A DNA stretch of 6,880 bases from an uncultured Peptococcaceae bacterium. GTDB taxonomy: Bacteria > Bacillota > Peptococcia > Peptococcales > Peptococcaceae. Of the stretch, positions 6,226 through 6,880 are shown in pieces (within the stretch, counting starts at the first letter, position 1; every line of letters begins with the position of its first letter). The stretch covers positions 1 to 6,880 of the forward strand of contig CABVBB010000115.1 of NCBI GenBank assembly GCA_902496505.1. Reading direction: 5' to 3'. The notes under the pieces are model-generated. The model searched no databases and was not told where the DNA came from. It saw only the letters and a program-made list of their open reading frames with translations. Made by a program: the position numbers and the translations under genes.

Positions 6226-6777
6226 TTATTTCTTTCTCCTTAACTTCAGCGAGATCTGCCGCTCTTCGGCCTTGGCCTGCAAGAGAGACGCCGCCAAGGC
6301 GCCCTTTTCCTTGAGCGTCATCTCAGGGGTAGCAGAAGCCTGGATCTGCGCTGTCACCTCTCGACAGTCCGCCAGCGGCAGCAAATTGATGGCTGTACAA
6401 AAAAGCGTCTTGCGCCGACCATCATTGTAATGAGCCAGCAAAAATTTGAGCAACTCCACTTTTTCATCCAGCATCGTGCGATAGCTGTCCAATCCTTCTT
6501 CTTGCAAAAGCGCCAGATCTCCGCGCACATTGCGCGTAGGCAAAAAAGAATCATAAGGATCATCCTCTTGATAGCGCTCACAAGGATACGCCTCACACCA
6601 ACTGCAAAATTCCACCTGTCCATGCTGCTCGCTGCAGCGCAGGATAGGGCACATTGGCCGTCCCTCGCCGCCGCAGCCCGTGCAGTGGGATGCTTCGCTG
6701 ATATGATACATCGGACACAGCCCGCAATTCAGCCCGCATAACGCAAACCGCGGGTAACGCCGTCTCGCTTCCTTCAT
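6226..6777 (-). CDS. DUF3795-type cysteine-rich protein
   Basis: This 183-residue protein begins with a dense cysteine region: ALCGLNCGLCPMY (12-24), HCTGCGG (31-37), MCPILRC (42-48), then FCSWCEAYPC (57-66). That gives ten cysteines in the first 66 residues, with two more at 127 and 138. The CGLxCxxCP opening and the CxxC.YPC ending match my memory of DUF3795 proteins, whose function is not established. Zinc or iron-sulfur binding is an inference from the spacing. The second half is predicted helical and charged, ending in a lysine/arginine-rich tail, with no signal peptide or membrane segment. The start has GGAGG nine bases upstream. It converges on the radical SAM pair and shares only its terminator, so a joint role is not shown. 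A possible upstream gene overlaps its start by ATGA. Confidence 0.85.
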   Translation of the reverse strand: MKEARRRYPRFALCGLNCGLCPMYHISEASHCTGCGGEGRPMCPILRCSEQHGQVEFCSWCEAYPCERYQEDDPYDSFLPTRNVRGDLALLQEEGLDSYRTMLDEKVELLKFLLAHYNDGRRKTLFCTAINLLPLADCREVTAQIQASATPEMTLKEKGALAASLLQAKAEERQISLKLRRKK

Positions 6778-6880
6778 TGGCTTTCGCCTCCATTTTTGAA
6801 CACAGGGGCCCCTCCTTTCCAGACAGCAGCTCGCTCTGCATCAGCCGCCGCGATGATCCCTGCTTTTATTGTACAGGCTC
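6774..6880 (-). CDS. Possible C-terminal tail of an upstream gene (partial, unrecognised)
   Basis: One minus-strand frame is open from the right edge to TGA 6776-6774 and overlaps the DUF3795 start as ATGA, the same junction type as pyrB/pyrC. It encodes about 34 residues containing IKAGIIAAADAERAAVWKGG and ending FKNGGESQ, a plausible alanine-rich helix and polar tail. Against it, 35 stop-free codons are not rare by chance in GC-rich DNA, and several codons (ATA, CGA, GGA) are less common in the neighbouring genes. I do not recognise the family. If it is not coding, this stretch is the 5' flank of the DUF3795 gene, with a weak TACAAT at 6873-6868. Confidence 0.4.
   Translation of the reverse strand, partial: ACTIKAGIIAAADAERAAVWKGGAPVFKNGGESQ

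Noticed and set aside
6868..6873. TACAAT as a -10 box for the DUF3795 gene
   Set aside because: The -35 region falls outside the window and the TG extension is off by one base, so it cannot be supported here.

Overview
The window reads as chromosomal DNA of a member of the Bacillota (Firmicutes). It has a class 1B dihydroorotate dehydrogenase pair (PyrD plus the Fe-S/flavin subunit PyrK), a class I dihydroorotase, a PyrR-type RNA attenuator, strong AGGAGG ribosome binding sites and short overlapping genes. The DNA is fairly GC-rich for that phylum, so a Negativicute or a GC-rich clostridial lineage is possible, but I cannot fix the genus. Nothing here looks mobile: I see no transposase, integrase, CRISPR array, tRNA or rRNA.

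Positions 1-3860 (minus strand) hold the front of a de novo pyrimidine operon. It runs promoter, RNA leader with a PyrR-binding element and an intrinsic terminator, then pyrB, pyrC, pyrK and pyrD. PyrD is cut by the left edge. All junctions overlap: ATGA between pyrB and pyrC, TGATG between pyrC and pyrK, and 8 bases between pyrK and pyrD. The genes cover three consecutive reactions: carbamoyl phosphate to carbamoyl aspartate (PyrB), to dihydroorotate (PyrC), to orotate (PyrDK). Within the window there is no pyrR, carA/carB or pyrI; pyrE and pyrF could lie beyond the left edge.

Positions 3908-6221 hold a compact regulator-plus-enzyme module. A HxlR-family winged-helix repressor gene (minus) is divergent from two tandem, paralogous radical SAM genes (plus). 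The roughly 125-base gap between them carries back-to-back promoters around a perfect 17-base palindrome, which suggests that the repressor controls both itself and the enzymes. Both enzymes carry an unusual CX4CX2C cluster motif instead of the usual CX3CX2C, and their substrate is unknown. The pair ends at an 18-bp stem terminator that is U-tailed in both directions.

Positions 6226-6880 (minus) hold a cysteine-rich DUF3795-type protein. It converges on the same terminator. Just upstream is a stop-free frame that enters from the right edge and ends with an ATGA overlap on the DUF3795 start; it may be the tail of another gene. The most interesting parts are the HxlR/radical SAM module and the directly readable PyrR attenuator.
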